DNA of 64,000 nt from Streptomyces goshikiensis (GCF_014650555.1 NZ_BMVE01000008.1:274741-338740); one strand, 5' to 3'. Shown: positions 46,327 through 55,579, counted from the first letter of the stretch. Translations and numbers: made by a program. Notes: a model not told the origin generated them from the sequence alone.

Positions 46327-46887
46327 TCAGAACCTGTCGACTTCCTTGCCCTCGGGAACCCGGTAGCAGCCGGAGACGACGGTCAGGCTCAGCTTCGGCG
46401 GATCGTTCTTCTTCATCTGGACGACGCTGACGCCGTACTTCTTCTCGGTGTTGTCCGCGGTGAGGACCAGGTTCTTGGCCTGGCTCGTGTCCGGCTCGTA
46501 GCGGACGACCTTCCAGCCGTGCTTGGGCAGTTCGCTCTTGAGCCGCTCCATCGCCTCGTCGAGCTGGTCGGCCGAGGCCGGGTAGAAGCTCCACGGGTGG
46601 AAGACCTTGAAGTACGTGGCCGGGTCCTTGCCCTCGCACTCCATCACGCCGGAACGGCTCTCGGAGCCCTTCCCCTTGACCCCGATCAGGTCGTAGAGCT
46701 CGCTCGACGCCTTCTCCACGGCGTCGGCCGCGTCGCGCGAGGTGCTGGTGCCCACGAGGGGGGCTTCGGCCGAGTCGGCGGAGCCGGAGGGGGTGGCGGA
46801 GCCGGAGGAGTCGTTCATGCCGCATCCAGTGAGGGTGATGAGGGCCAGGGACACGAGGAGCGCCGGGGCGCCCGGTTTGATCTTCAA
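46327..46887 (-). CDS. Putative secreted lipoprotein
   Basis: About 186 residues. The N terminus KIKPGAPALLVSLALITLTGCG is a short signal peptide ending in a lipobox (LTGC), so the mature protein is probably anchored by Cys22. A Ser/Ala-rich spacer precedes a small domain with a DAADAVEKASSELYDLIG helix and a FHPWSFYPASADQLDEAMERLKSELPKHGWKVVRYEPD segment, with two cysteines. No family recognised. The only in-frame start that keeps the signal is TTG at 46887. It follows the DUF1023 gene by 43 bases on the same strand, so the two are probably co-transcribed. Confidence 0.75.
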   Translation of the reverse strand: MKIKPGAPALLVSLALITLTGCGMNDSSGSATPSGSADSAEAPLVGTSTSRDAADAVEKASSELYDLIGVKGKGSESRSGVMECEGKDPATYFKVFHPWSFYPASADQLDEAMERLKSELPKHGWKVVRYEPDTSQAKNLVLTADNTEKKYGVSVVQMKKNDPPKLSLTVVSGCYRVPEGKEVDRF

Positions 46888-46930
46888 ATCGGGGTCTCAA
46901 TCGTCGGTCGGACCGGGGAGCGGGAAAGCC

Positions 46931-48742
46931 TCACCTCATGTGATCCCAGTGGTTCGGAGGCGGCTTCAGGGTCACGTTCTCTCCGTGGCCCGCCACGACC
47001 TGCCCCTGGTTGCGCAGGCTCTCGGACCCCTCCTTCCAGTATTCGCTGTGGCCGGAGACGTTGCTGCCGGTAGTCATCTGGTTCGCCCCGAACACCTCGT
47101 CGCTGGGGATCCGCCACGGACCGTCCCAGTCGGTGCCGCCGTGTCCGAAGCGGCCGATGTCCGGTACCGGGTCGCCGTCGGCCTCCTGGTTCCAGACGTG
47201 TCCCTTGGGCACGTCCAGCTGTTCCGCCTTCGGCACCTGGACGCCCGGGCTGCCCGCGGTGATGATGTCGTCCGCGTTCAGGTCGCCCTGCCGGGCCGCC
47301 GATCCGATGAGGGTCGTCCCGTACGAGTGGCCGATCGCAGTGCGGTGCGGCTCCGAGTCGCCGGTGTGCGAGGCGTCGAGGCCGTCCATGAACCGGTTGA
47401 AGGCCGGGGCCCCGTCGTTGGCGTAGTGGCTGAACGGCGAGTCCTTGACGATGTCCTGCGGGGCGTCGTAGCCGAGCCAGGTGATCGTGGAGACCGGCTT
47501 GCCGTCCGCCGCGTCGGTGGCCGTGCGCCAGACGTTCTCCATGCGCCCGATGTCCCCGCCGATGCTCCCCAGGTTCGAGGTCGTGCCCGGTACGTAGACG
47601 GCCTGGTGGACGGCCGTGTCCGGGTTGCCGTTGGCGACGATCGCGCGGCCGTTGCCCTCCGGGCTGAAGCCGAGCAGGTACGCCTCGGGCAGGTCGTTCA
47701 GCCCCGTCGAGTCGAACCGCTTCTGGATGCTCTCCATCCCGTGGAGGGAGGTCTCCAGGTGCCGGTACTCGTCGCCGTACTTCTTGTCCCACTCCATCCA
47801 CTCGTCGGTGTGCACCTTGGAGGGGTACATGCCGGCGGTGATCCACGTCCACTCGTTGGCGGGCGGCTTGGGGATGCCGTTCAGCGTCGTCCGGTACGTG
47901 CCCCGCTTCTCGTCGAAGACTGCGCGGTTGGCCTCGTCGCGGGTCGTGGCGGGCAGGCCGTCGAGTCCGCCGACGGCGTCCGGGCGGAGCGAGACCCATG
48001 CCGCGCGCTGGTCCGCGTCGAGCCCCTTCCACCAGTCCGCGTTGGCCTGCGGGCTGCCGTCCTTCGGGGGCTGCGGCAGCGAGTCCAGGTAGTGCCGGCC
48101 CGCCCCGCTGACGCCCTGCGCGTCCTTCGCGACGTCCGCCCAGTCCTCGTCGGAGACGACCAGGTCGTCGTCCGCCTTGAGCGCCCGCAGCTGCGGCGCC
48201 CACTTCTGGTCCGCCTCGGTGGCCTCCCGCACCGCCTCCGCGATGCGGTTGGCGATGTCCTGGGCGAGCGCGTAGTTCGGGTTCGGGTCGAAGTTGCCCG
48301 CCTGCCGCTGGATCGCACGGGCCTGCTCGGACAGGGTGCCGCTCGCCGAGCCGGGCCCGGGCGGCGAACCGCCGGGGTTCTCGCCCGCCGCCGGATAGGA
48401 CACCGAACCGTCGGCGCCCACCGTGAACTTCCGCTCGGCGGCCTCCGACAGCGCCTGCTCCAGCTTCTTCTGCGCGGGGCGCACGTCGGCCGCGAAGGCG
48501 TTCAGGGCGGTGCCCACCAGGCCGCACTCGACCTGGACGTAGTGGAAGTCCTTCGCCACCTCGCGCAGCTGGGTGACCGCGGCGTCGAGCGCCTTGCCCT
48601 TGAGGGCCTTCTGCATCTGGGCCGTGATCCGCTGCTCCAGCGCGTCCTTGGCCTGGCTCGCCATGTCACTGGCCGAGCGGTACCCGGTCGCCGCTTCCTC
48701 GAACTCGTGCGGCTTGAAGGTCTTCAGTGCCTCGATGTCCAT
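46931..48742 (-). CDS. DUF1023-type alpha/beta hydrolase with WXG-like N-terminal helical region
   Basis: A 603-residue protein. The first about 110 residues are a helical bundle with regular heptads (ALKTFKPHEFEEAATGYRSASDMASQAKDALEQRI), reminiscent of WXG100/LXG regions of type VII substrates. After a disordered linker, the C-terminal half (about 300-600) is an alpha/beta hydrolase of the DUF1023 family, with the nucleophile elbow GHSYGTT and a preceding YVPGTTSNLGSIGGD strand; the late GHS...H region could supply the catalytic His. No signal peptide is present. The ATG follows AAGGTGACC, eight bases after the previous gene. Likely substrate: an ester or amide, unknown. Confidence 0.82.
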   Translation of the reverse strand: MDIEALKTFKPHEFEEAATGYRSASDMASQAKDALEQRITAQMQKALKGKALDAAVTQLREVAKDFHYVQVECGLVGTALNAFAADVRPAQKKLEQALSEAAERKFTVGADGSVSYPAAGENPGGSPPGPGSASGTLSEQARAIQRQAGNFDPNPNYALAQDIANRIAEAVREATEADQKWAPQLRALKADDDLVVSDEDWADVAKDAQGVSGAGRHYLDSLPQPPKDGSPQANADWWKGLDADQRAAWVSLRPDAVGGLDGLPATTRDEANRAVFDEKRGTYRTTLNGIPKPPANEWTWITAGMYPSKVHTDEWMEWDKKYGDEYRHLETSLHGMESIQKRFDSTGLNDLPEAYLLGFSPEGNGRAIVANGNPDTAVHQAVYVPGTTSNLGSIGGDIGRMENVWRTATDAADGKPVSTITWLGYDAPQDIVKDSPFSHYANDGAPAFNRFMDGLDASHTGDSEPHRTAIGHSYGTTLIGSAARQGDLNADDIITAGSPGVQVPKAEQLDVPKGHVWNQEADGDPVPDIGRFGHGGTDWDGPWRIPSDEVFGANQMTTGSNVSGHSEYWKEGSESLRNQGQVVAGHGENVTLKPPPNHWDHMR

Positions 48743-48750
48743 GGCTCAGG

Positions 48751-49206
48751 TCACCTTTCCTGACCGCCGGTGGCCGGGGTGTCCTGGTACTGCTTCGCCA
48801 GCTCGGTGAAGAGGCCGTTGAGGTTGTCGTCGGTCAGGAACAGATCGTTGCCCGCCCGCTCCAGCTTGCCCTGCAGGGCGGTGCACCGGCCGGAGAGCGC
48901 CTCCAGGTACGTCTTCCAGCTCGCGTACACCTCGGACTGCGCGCCCGCGCTCTCCACCGCGCCCTTGGCGGCGAGGCCCGTCTGGCCGGTTTCGAGACCG
49001 GTCAGCGCCTTCTTCACGTCGCCGGCCAGGCCGCCGACCGCGGTGCCCGCCGCCGTCCACGCGGGCCTGGTGGACTGCACGTCAGCGTCCCCGCCACCAC
49101 CACCGCCACCGCCGCCGTCCGCGGCGGGGACGCTGGCGAGCCGCATGCCGGGCTCACCCGAAGGGCCGCCCCTCAGACGCGCCCATTCCTCCTCGAACGA
49201 ACCCAC
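48751..49206 (-). CDS. WXG100-like small helical protein
   Basis: A 151-residue protein. After a Gly-rich loop (a run of nine glycines), two predicted helices flank a central EVYASWKTYLEALSG segment where the W and preceding hydrophobics resemble the WXG turn of ESX-type proteins, though the strict W-x-G is not present. It starts with GTG after GGGGGA and is followed eight bases later by the DUF1023 hydrolase. Similar small proteins often form a chaperone-like dimer with the N-terminal helical region of the next gene product. No transmembrane helix. Confidence 0.65.
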   Translation of the reverse strand: MGSFEEEWARLRGGPSGEPGMRLASVPAADGGGGGGGGGDADVQSTRPAWTAAGTAVGGLAGDVKKALTGLETGQTGLAAKGAVESAGAQSEVYASWKTYLEALSGRCTALQGKLERAGNDLFLTDDNLNGLFTELAKQYQDTPATGGQER

Positions 49207-49308
49207 CCGGTTCCCCCTTGCATGTACCCGTCACAGGATTCCCGGGGGCAACCCTACGCAAGGACGTTCCCGGGGACGCCAGGAGGTGGCTCCGGCCCCG
49301 GGGGAGCG

Positions 49309-50421
49309 TCAGCGGGGCCGGCGTTCCATCAGCTCGTCGTAGACCGCCAGGACCTGCGCCACCGTGTCGTCCTCCGACGGCCAGGTCGCCGCCTGCGCCC
49401 GGCCCGCCGCGGCGAGTTCGGCGCGCCGGGCCGGGTCACCGAGCAGCCCGGCGACCGCCGCGGCCAGCGCGCCCCGGTCCCCGTACGGCACCAGCACCGC
49501 CGCGTCCCCGACCAGCTCGGGTACCCCGCCCACCGCCGTGGCCACCAGCGCCACCCCGGCCCGCAGCGCCTCCTGCGCGAGCAGCGAGCGGCCCTCCCAG
49601 CGGCTCGTCAGCACCGCGACGTCCGCCGCCGCGAGGAGCTCCGCCGCGTCCCGGCGCCGGCCCAGAAGCCGCACCGGCAGCGCCTCCAGCTCGATCCGCC
49701 GGGCCAGTTCCTCCCGCTGCGGCCCCTCCCCCGCGATCACCAGCAGCGGTACCGGGTCCAGTCCCCGCCACTCCCGCGCCGCGTCCAGCAGTACGGAGTA
49801 GCCCCGCCGCGGCACCAGACCGCCGACCGCGATCACCAGCGGCCGCTCCACCGCCCCGAGTTCCGCCCGTGCCTTCCCCGGATCCGCGGCGGTGGCCGCC
49901 GCCGGCCCCGGGGCGGCCACCGCCGCGAGCCGAGCGTCCCGCGCACCGCGCAGCCGCGCCAGGTCCACCTGGTCCGACGAGGACCCCAGGACCACCGCCG
50001 CCGCCCGCGCCACCCGCCGCTCCAGCAGCCGGCTCAGCCGCCCCAGCGCGCCCCCGGCCTCCGGGGCGCCGTGCCAGGACACCACCAGCGGCGCCCGGTG
50101 CCCGCGCAGCGCCAGCGAGGCCCGCAGCCCGGCCCGTACGCCGTGCGCGTGCACCACGTCCGCCCCGGCGCACGCCGCCCGCAGCGCGCTCACCGCGTCC
50201 GGCGCGAACGAGGCCCCGGCGCCGGTGAAGTCGTACTCCCCCTCCGCCTCGACGGGGGCGCACACCGTGACCCGCACCCCGCGCGCGGCGAGCCCGGTCG
50301 CGAGCGAGCGCACGTGCGTACCACTGCCCGCGCCGGCGCCGTCGAGCACTTGCACGGTGCGCAGCGGCGTCCGCCCGTACGGCGGGGCCTGGGCGGGTAC
50401 CGGGACCGGGGAGCTGCTCAC
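49309..50421 (-). CDS. Glycosyltransferase family 4 protein
   Basis: A 370-residue GT-B-fold enzyme. The N-terminal Rossmann domain has DGAGAGSGTHVRSLATGLAARGVRV (nucleotide-sugar and acceptor side), and the C-terminal domain carries the GT4 donor-binding motif AVGGLVPRRGYSVLLDA, EGPQREELARR, and the conserved E-x7-E region LTSRWEGRSLLAQEALRAGVAL. It transfers a sugar, often hexose, to a lipid or polysaccharide acceptor; no clear cluster indicates which. GTG 50421 follows AGGAG; an upstream start would add a hydrophobic leader without a Shine-Dalgarno. Confidence 0.85.
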   Translation of the reverse strand: MSSSPVPVPAQAPPYGRTPLRTVQVLDGAGAGSGTHVRSLATGLAARGVRVTVCAPVEAEGEYDFTGAGASFAPDAVSALRAACAGADVVHAHGVRAGLRASLALRGHRAPLVVSWHGAPEAGGALGRLSRLLERRVARAAAVVLGSSSDQVDLARLRGARDARLAAVAAPGPAAATAADPGKARAELGAVERPLVIAVGGLVPRRGYSVLLDAAREWRGLDPVPLLVIAGEGPQREELARRIELEALPVRLLGRRRDAAELLAAADVAVLTSRWEGRSLLAQEALRAGVALVATAVGGVPELVGDAAVLVPYGDRGALAAAVAGLLGDPARRAELAAAGRAQAATWPSEDDTVAQVLAVYDELMERRPR

Positions 50422-50577
50422 GGGCCGAAGCTCCTGGGTGGGTGAGGGAGGCAGAGACGACGCCCAGAATGCCAGTCCGCACGCGCGTTCCGGGACCATA
50501 CGGGTGCGTATCCCGTACGAGATACCGCGAGACGCCCCCCAGCCTCACCCACAAGGACTACCCCGACCCACCCCGAC

Positions 50578-50601
50578 GCCCTGTCAGAGGCCCTGTCAGA
50601 G
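50578..50601. repeat. Tandem 12-base duplication
   Basis: GCCCTGTCAGAG occurs twice in a row at 50578-50589 and 50590-50601, followed by a partial third copy, in the leader region of the HNH gene. Confidence 0.7.
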
Positions 50602-50666
50602 GCCCCTGAGATCCTTGCCGTCGGCGAATGCGGTCCGGCGACTACCACGAGGGCGGATACGGGCGG

Positions 50667-51638
50667 ATGGGCAGGAAGAAGCAGCGGCACCCCCGCCGGA
50701 GCGGAGCCGCGAAACCGATCGCGATCTACCACGACATGGCGGTGTACGAGGACTTCGAGCGCGCCGCGCAGCGCATCTTCCAGCTCGTCCGGGAAGTCCG
50801 GCGGCAGCACCCGGGGGTGCCCCGCATCCTCTTCCTCGACGTACAGGGACACCGCAATTCGGCGGGCGGCTACGACGACGACGCCTGGGAGCTGATGCAG
50901 GAGTTCACCCTCGGCTACCTGCTGCCGTTCCTCACCGAGGCCCGGACCCCGCTGATCCACGTGGAAAACCCGAACCAGAGCGACGACCTCCCCGAGTCGC
51001 TGGTGATCGGTCCCCCGGCCGACGGCAGCGGCGGGTACGGCTACGACCACGGCGCGCTGCCCCTGCGGCCGCGCGAGCACGAACCGGCCGAGCGCAGGTC
51101 CGCGCCCAGTGTCAAGGCCATAGCCGAGTACCTCGGCATGGAGGAGGCCTGCTGTCTCGTCTGCTGGGCCACTCCCGTCGAGCGCGCCCACGTCGTTCCC
51201 GCCTCGCTCGGCGGGTCCATGGACGTACGGAACTTCGCGCTGCTGTGCGCCGACCACCACCGGGAGGCGCCCGACGTGGCCGACGCGGAGAGCTTCTGGG
51301 CCTGGGTCGACTACGCCGAGCTGCGGGACAGCGGGTCCAAGTGGCTGCGGGCCACCGAGGAGCAGCAGGCGCGCCTGAGCGCGGCCGGCGTCCGGGTGGG
51401 CAGGCCCGCGCGCCCGGTCCGGACGTTCTTCGCCGAGGTCAAGGACGAGCTGCGGCGACTGTACGGCTGGTCCGACGAGGATTTCGCACGGGCGGACTGG
51501 CCCCGGCTCATGGAGGAGTTCCACGTGGTGCTCGACGCCGCCACGGGCCGCCACTTCTCGGTGGACAAGAAGGTGTCCACGCACGCCTGGGCGTACGACA
51601 TCGCCCGCAAGCGCAGCACCGGTACGGCCCCCGACTGA
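50667..51638 (+). CDS. HNH endonuclease-domain protein with novel N-terminal region
   Basis: About 323 residues. The first about 120 residues (IYHDMAVYEDFERAAQRIFQLVREVRRQHPGVPRILFLDVQGH) have a conserved-looking alpha/beta character I cannot assign. The middle (about 155-205) is an HNH/zinc-finger nuclease: CCLVCWATPVERAHVVPASLGGSMDVRNFALLCADHHRE, with the AH, N and HH residues and flanking cysteines. The C-terminal region is helical. The start is uncertain: ATG 50667 has GAGGGCGG upstream, ATG 50628 has none. It is transcribed alone, convergent with recN. Possible defence or DNA-repair nuclease; unproven. Confidence 0.75.
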   Translation: MGRKKQRHPRRSGAAKPIAIYHDMAVYEDFERAAQRIFQLVREVRRQHPGVPRILFLDVQGHRNSAGGYDDDAWELMQEFTLGYLLPFLTEARTPLIHVENPNQSDDLPESLVIGPPADGSGGYGYDHGALPLRPREHEPAERRSAPSVKAIAEYLGMEEACCLVCWATPVERAHVVPASLGGSMDVRNFALLCADHHREAPDVADAESFWAWVDYAELRDSGSKWLRATEEQQARLSAAGVRVGRPARPVRTFFAEVKDELRRLYGWSDEDFARADWPRLMEEFHVVLDAATGRHFSVDKKVSTHAWAYDIARKRSTGTAPD

Positions 51639-51662
51639 CGCCTACCGGGGGCCGGGGCTCGG

Positions 51663-53402
51663 TCACGCGTCCGCGCGGGCCGCCGCGAGGAGTTCTTCGG
51701 CGTGGGCGCGGGCGGTTTCCGAGTCCTCCTGGCCGGCCAGCATGCGGGAGAGTTCGCGGATGCGGTCCTCGCCCTCCAGGACGGTGACGCCGCTTCGGGT
51801 CACGGCCCCGTCGACGGTCTTCTCCACGAGGAGCTGCCGGTCGGCGAACGCGGCCACCTGTGGGAGGTGCGTGACGACCACGACCTGCGCCGACTTGGCC
51901 AGCTTCGCGAGCCGCCGCCCGACCTCGACCGCCGCCTTGCCGCCGACGCCCGCGTCGACCTCGTCGAAGAGGTACGTCGGCACCGGGTCGGAGCCCGCGA
52001 AGACGACCTCCACCGCCAGCATCACCCGGGAGAGCTCACCGCCCGAGGCGCCCTTGGCGATCGGCCGCGGCTGGGCACCCGGGTGCGGGGCCAGCAGCAG
52101 TTCGACCTCGTCGGCGCCCGAGGGGCCGTACGCCACGTCGCGGCCGCCGACCTCGACGCTTTCGGCGCCCTCGGCGGACTCGGTCTGGCGGATGTCGAAG
52201 GTGACCCGCGCGTGCGGCATCGCCAGCGAGGCCAGCTCCTGCGTCACGGCGGACGCGAACCGTGCGGCCGCCTCCACCCGGGCGTCGGTCAACGCCTGCG
52301 CCAGCTGGGAGAGTTCCTCGCGCAGCCCGTCGCGCTCGGCGGTGAGTTCGGTGATCCGCCCGTCGTCGCCGTCGAGTTCCAGCAGCCGCGCCGAACCCTG
52401 CTGGGCCCACTCCAGTACGGAGTCGATCGAATCGCCGTACTTGCGGGTCAGCTGCGTCAGCGCCGCCCGGCGCTCCTCCACCGCGGCGAGCCGCAGCGGA
52501 TCGGCGTCCAGGTCGTCGGCGTACCCGGCCAGCTCCCCGGCCACGTCGCCGAGCAGGATGCCCAGCTCCCCGATCCGCTCGGCGAGAGCGCCGAGGGCCG
52601 GGTCGTGGGAGCGTACGGATTCCAGGGCCCGGTGGGCGCCCGCGACCAGGGTGTTCGCGTCGATGCCCTCGGGGTCCTCCGGATTGCCGGCCAGGGCCGC
52701 GTGCGCGAGCTGCGCCGCCGAGGCCAGCCCCTCCGCGTGCCCGAGCCGTTCGGCCTCGGCCGCGAGTTCGGTGTCCTCGCCGGCCAGCGGCTCCACGGCC
52801 GCGATCTCCTCCAGCCCGAAGCGCAGCAGGTCCGCCTCCTGGGCCCGCTCCCGGGCCCGGGTGGTGATCTCCTCCAGTTCGGCGGCGACCGCGCGCAGCC
52901 GCCTGTAGGCGCCCGCGTACTTCTCCAGGGGGACGGCGACGGCGTTCCCGGCGTACCGGTCGAGGGCCTGGCGCTGCCGGGCGGGCCGCAGCAGCCCCTG
53001 CTGGTCGGTCTGCCCGTGGACGGCGACCAGGTCGTCGGCGAGTTCGGCGAGCAGCCCGACGGGCACGGAGCGGCCGCCGACGTGGGCGCGCGAGCGCCCC
53101 TCGGCGGACACCGTCCGGCTGATCAGCAGGGCGCCGTCGTCAAGCTCGGCCCCGGCTTCCTCGGCGCGTACGGCGGCGGCCGCGTCGGGGCGCATGACGA
53201 GGCGGCCCTCCACGACGGCCGCCTTCGCGCCGATCCGCACCAGGGCCGGGTCGGCGCGGCCGCCGAGCAGCAGCCCGAGGCTGGTGACGACCATGGTCTT
53301 GCCCGCGCCGGTCTCGCCGGTCACCGCGGTGAAACCGGGCGACAGCTCGACCACCGCGTCGTCGATGACACCCAGCGACCGTATCCGCATCTCCTCAAGC
53401 AC
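51663..53402 (-). CDS. recN: DNA repair protein RecN
   Basis: A 579-residue SMC-like ATPase for double-strand-break repair. Walker A is VTGETGAGKTMVVTSL close to the start; the long coiled-coil arms fill the middle; the signature motif is KGASGGELSRVMLAVE and Walker B is PTYLFDEVDAGVGGKAAVEVG. GTG 53402 (MLEEMRIRS) is preferred as the reading begins with the family's usual N terminus; an ATG at 53435 with GGGTGACG upstream and an ATG at 53390 are alternatives. First of the conserved recN-nadK-tlyA order, here read right to left. Confidence 0.95.
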   Translation of the reverse strand: MLEEMRIRSLGVIDDAVVELSPGFTAVTGETGAGKTMVVTSLGLLLGGRADPALVRIGAKAAVVEGRLVMRPDAAAAVRAEEAGAELDDGALLISRTVSAEGRSRAHVGGRSVPVGLLAELADDLVAVHGQTDQQGLLRPARQRQALDRYAGNAVAVPLEKYAGAYRRLRAVAAELEEITTRARERAQEADLLRFGLEEIAAVEPLAGEDTELAAEAERLGHAEGLASAAQLAHAALAGNPEDPEGIDANTLVAGAHRALESVRSHDPALGALAERIGELGILLGDVAGELAGYADDLDADPLRLAAVEERRAALTQLTRKYGDSIDSVLEWAQQGSARLLELDGDDGRITELTAERDGLREELSQLAQALTDARVEAAARFASAVTQELASLAMPHARVTFDIRQTESAEGAESVEVGGRDVAYGPSGADEVELLLAPHPGAQPRPIAKGASGGELSRVMLAVEVVFAGSDPVPTYLFDEVDAGVGGKAAVEVGRRLAKLAKSAQVVVVTHLPQVAAFADRQLLVEKTVDGAVTRSGVTVLEGEDRIRELSRMLAGQEDSETARAHAEELLAAARADA

Positions 53403-53472
53403 GGGACGACGATACCGAGGTTTCACCGGTGCCATGTGACGTCACCCTTGGAGAGTTTCCCGAACGGATGTG

Positions 53473-54426
53473 CTAATGCGGTGCCCCGCGCCACCCCGAC
53501 ACGGGCAGCGCGAACTTCGCGACGAGCCGGTCCGTGAAGGAGGCGTGGTGCAGCCGGGCGAGCCGTACCGGCACCGCGCCCCGGCGGACCTCCACCCGCG
53601 CGCCCGACGGCAGCTCCAGCGTCCGCCGCCCGTCGCACCACAGCACCCCGTGCGGGGTGCCGGTCTGCACCTCCACCGCCAGCACCGAGTCCGGCGAGGT
53701 CACCAGCGGCTTCGCGAACAGCGCGTGCGCGCTGATCGGAACCATCAGCAGCGCCTCCACCTCCGGCCAGACCACCGGCCCGCCCGCCGAGAAGGCGTAC
53801 GCCGTCGAGCCCGTCGGCGTGGCGCAGACGATCCCGTCACAGCCGAACCCGGACACCGGGCGCCCGTCGACCTCCAGGACCACCTCCAGCATCCGCTCCG
53901 GGGACACCTTCTGGACGGCCGCCTCGTTCAGCGCCCAGTCCTGGTGGACGACGTCCCCGTTGGTCCGCACGATCACGTCGAGCGTCATCCGCTCCTCGAC
54001 CTCGTACTCGCGCGTCACCACCCGGTCGACGACCTTGTCCAGGTCGTCCCGCTCCGCCTCGGCGAGGAACCCCACCCGGCCCAGGTTGACGCCGAGCATC
54101 GGCACCCCCGAGCCGCGCGCGAACTCCGCGCCGCGCAGCAGGGTGCCGTCCCCGCCCAGCACGATCAGCAGCTCACAGCCGTCGAACACCTCGGGCGTGC
54201 ACTCGTCGACGAGCTCCACCTCGGGCGGCAGCGGCAGGTCCGCGGCCTCGTACCGCAGGACCCGCACCCCCAGCCCGCTGCGCAGCAGGCCCCGTACGAC
54301 CAGCTCGGCGCTCCGGATGGCCGCCGGCCGCCCGGTGTGCGCGAGCAGGAAGACGGTTCGGCCCTCCGCGGCCCCCGCCTCCGGAGCTCGTTCCTCTGAA
54401 GCCCGTTCCCCCACAGAATCTGTCAC
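53473..54426 (-). CDS. nadK: NAD kinase
   Basis: A 317-residue ATP/polyphosphate-NAD kinase making NADP. The GGDGTLL motif (VLGGDGTLLRGAEFARG) and the NE..D-type NAD-binding segment (NEAAVQKVSPERMLEVVLEVDGRPVSGFGCDGIVCATPTGSTAYAFSAGGPVV) are intact; the conserved ISAHALFAKPLV follows. The GTG at 54426 overlaps the tlyA stop (GTGA), and 71 bases separate it from recN. An N-terminal 20-residue acidic stretch is variable in the family. Confidence 0.97.
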   Translation of the reverse strand: MTDSVGERASEERAPEAGAAEGRTVFLLAHTGRPAAIRSAELVVRGLLRSGLGVRVLRYEAADLPLPPEVELVDECTPEVFDGCELLIVLGGDGTLLRGAEFARGSGVPMLGVNLGRVGFLAEAERDDLDKVVDRVVTREYEVEERMTLDVIVRTNGDVVHQDWALNEAAVQKVSPERMLEVVLEVDGRPVSGFGCDGIVCATPTGSTAYAFSAGGPVVWPEVEALLMVPISAHALFAKPLVTSPDSVLAVEVQTGTPHGVLWCDGRRTLELPSGARVEVRRGAVPVRLARLHHASFTDRLVAKFALPVSGWRGAPH

Positions 54427-55238
54427 TGAGGCCCCTCCGCCACTGCACGGTCAACTTCCGCCGGGTCGAGCGCCGGTGCCCCCGCCCTAAGCCACAGAAA
54501 GTACTCGACGTTGCCCGAGGGCCCCGGCAGCGGACTCGCCGTCACCCCGGCCACGCCCAGTCCCGACTTCCACGCCTGCGCCGCGACGTCCCGTACGGCC
54601 TCGGCCCGAAGCTCGGGGCTGCGGACCACTCCGCCGCTGCCCAGACGCTCCTTGCCGACCTCGAACTGCGGCTTGACCATCAGCACCAGGTCGGCGTCCG
54701 GGGCGCAGCAGCGCACCAGTGCGGGCAGGACGAGCCCGATGGAGATGAAGGACAGGTCTCCGACGACCAGGTCGGCCGGTACCCCGTCGATCAGCTCCAC
54801 GGTGAGTTCGCGGACGTTCGTGCGGTCCTTGACGGTGACCCGCTCGTCGCTCTGCAGCGACCAGGCGAGCTGTCCGTAGCCGACGTCGACGGCGACGACG
54901 TGGGCCACGCCCGCGCGCAGCAGCACGTCGGTGAAGCCGCCCGTCGAGGCCCCGGCGTCCAGCGCCCGGCGGCCCTCGACGACGAGCCCCTGCGGCCGGA
55001 AGGCCGCGAGGGCGCCCGCCAGCTTGTGGCCGCCGCGCGAGACGTAGTCGGGGTCGCTGTCGTCCTTGAGGACCACGAGGGCCGCGCTGGTCTCGACCTG
55101 GGTGGCCGGCTTGGTCGCGGTGGCGCCGCCGACGGTCACCCGGCCCGCGGCGATCAGCTGGGCCGCGTGCTCGCGCGAGCGGGCCATGCTGCGGCGTACC
55201 AGTTCGGCGTCCAGGCGGCGTCGTGCCACTCCTGCCAC
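54423..55238 (-). CDS. tlyA: TlyA-family rRNA methyltransferase
   Basis: A 271-residue protein with an N-terminal S4 RNA-binding domain (RRRLDAELVRRSMARSREHAAQLIAAGRVTVGG) and a FtsJ-like methyltransferase domain (RRALDAGASTGGFTDVLLRAGVAHVVAVDVGYGQLA; later VGDLSFISIGL). TlyA 2'-O-methylates C1409 of 16S and C1920 of 23S rRNA, which determines capreomycin sensitivity; the long-form (type II) TlyA has the N-terminal extension seen here. GTG start. It is coupled to nadK by a four-base overlap. Confidence 0.93.
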   Translation of the reverse strand: MAGVARRRLDAELVRRSMARSREHAAQLIAAGRVTVGGATATKPATQVETSAALVVLKDDSDPDYVSRGGHKLAGALAAFRPQGLVVEGRRALDAGASTGGFTDVLLRAGVAHVVAVDVGYGQLAWSLQSDERVTVKDRTNVRELTVELIDGVPADLVVGDLSFISIGLVLPALVRCCAPDADLVLMVKPQFEVGKERLGSGGVVRSPELRAEAVRDVAAQAWKSGLGVAGVTASPLPGPSGNVEYFLWLRAGAPALDPAEVDRAVAEGPQ

Positions 55239-55245
55239 GTTCGGT

Positions 55246-55515
55246 TCAGCTCCTGTTTTCGTACGGTCCGGGGACGGGCGGTGCGTCCAGCGCGGTCAGC
55301 GCGTCGCGCAGTCCCCCGTGCACATCCTCGTACACCTCGACGTGCCCGTCCGCCGTGAGGTGGTCGGCGTCGGCCAGCCGCTCCAGGCGCGCGTCCACCC
55401 CGGCGTGGCCGGTGGGGGTGCGTACGAGGCCCAGCGGCGCGGGCGCCGCGGGCGCCGCGAGGTCCTCGGGCCCCTCGGGGACGTCCGGAGCGGAGGCGGG
55501 CACTTCGTCGGTCAT
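55246..55515 (-). CDS. Small conserved hypothetical protein upstream of tlyA
   Basis: An 89-residue acidic protein, Ala/Pro-rich at the N terminus with a conserved core GLVRTPTGHAGVDARLERLADADHLTADGHVEVYEDVHGGLRDALTALD. No family is recognised, but a short ORF of this type in this place is a feature of the actinobacterial tlyA region. It ends seven bases before tlyA starts and is divergent from the SCP2 gene, so it probably leads the tlyA-nadK-recN operon. It has a good codon bias. Confidence 0.75.
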   Translation of the reverse strand: MTDEVPASAPDVPEGPEDLAAPAAPAPLGLVRTPTGHAGVDARLERLADADHLTADGHVEVYEDVHGGLRDALTALDAPPVPGPYENRS

Positions 55516-55579
55516 GCCCCGACGCTACCCCGTAGCGCGCCGCGACCACACACGGCTCTGCGGTACGGTCGTGATCACG

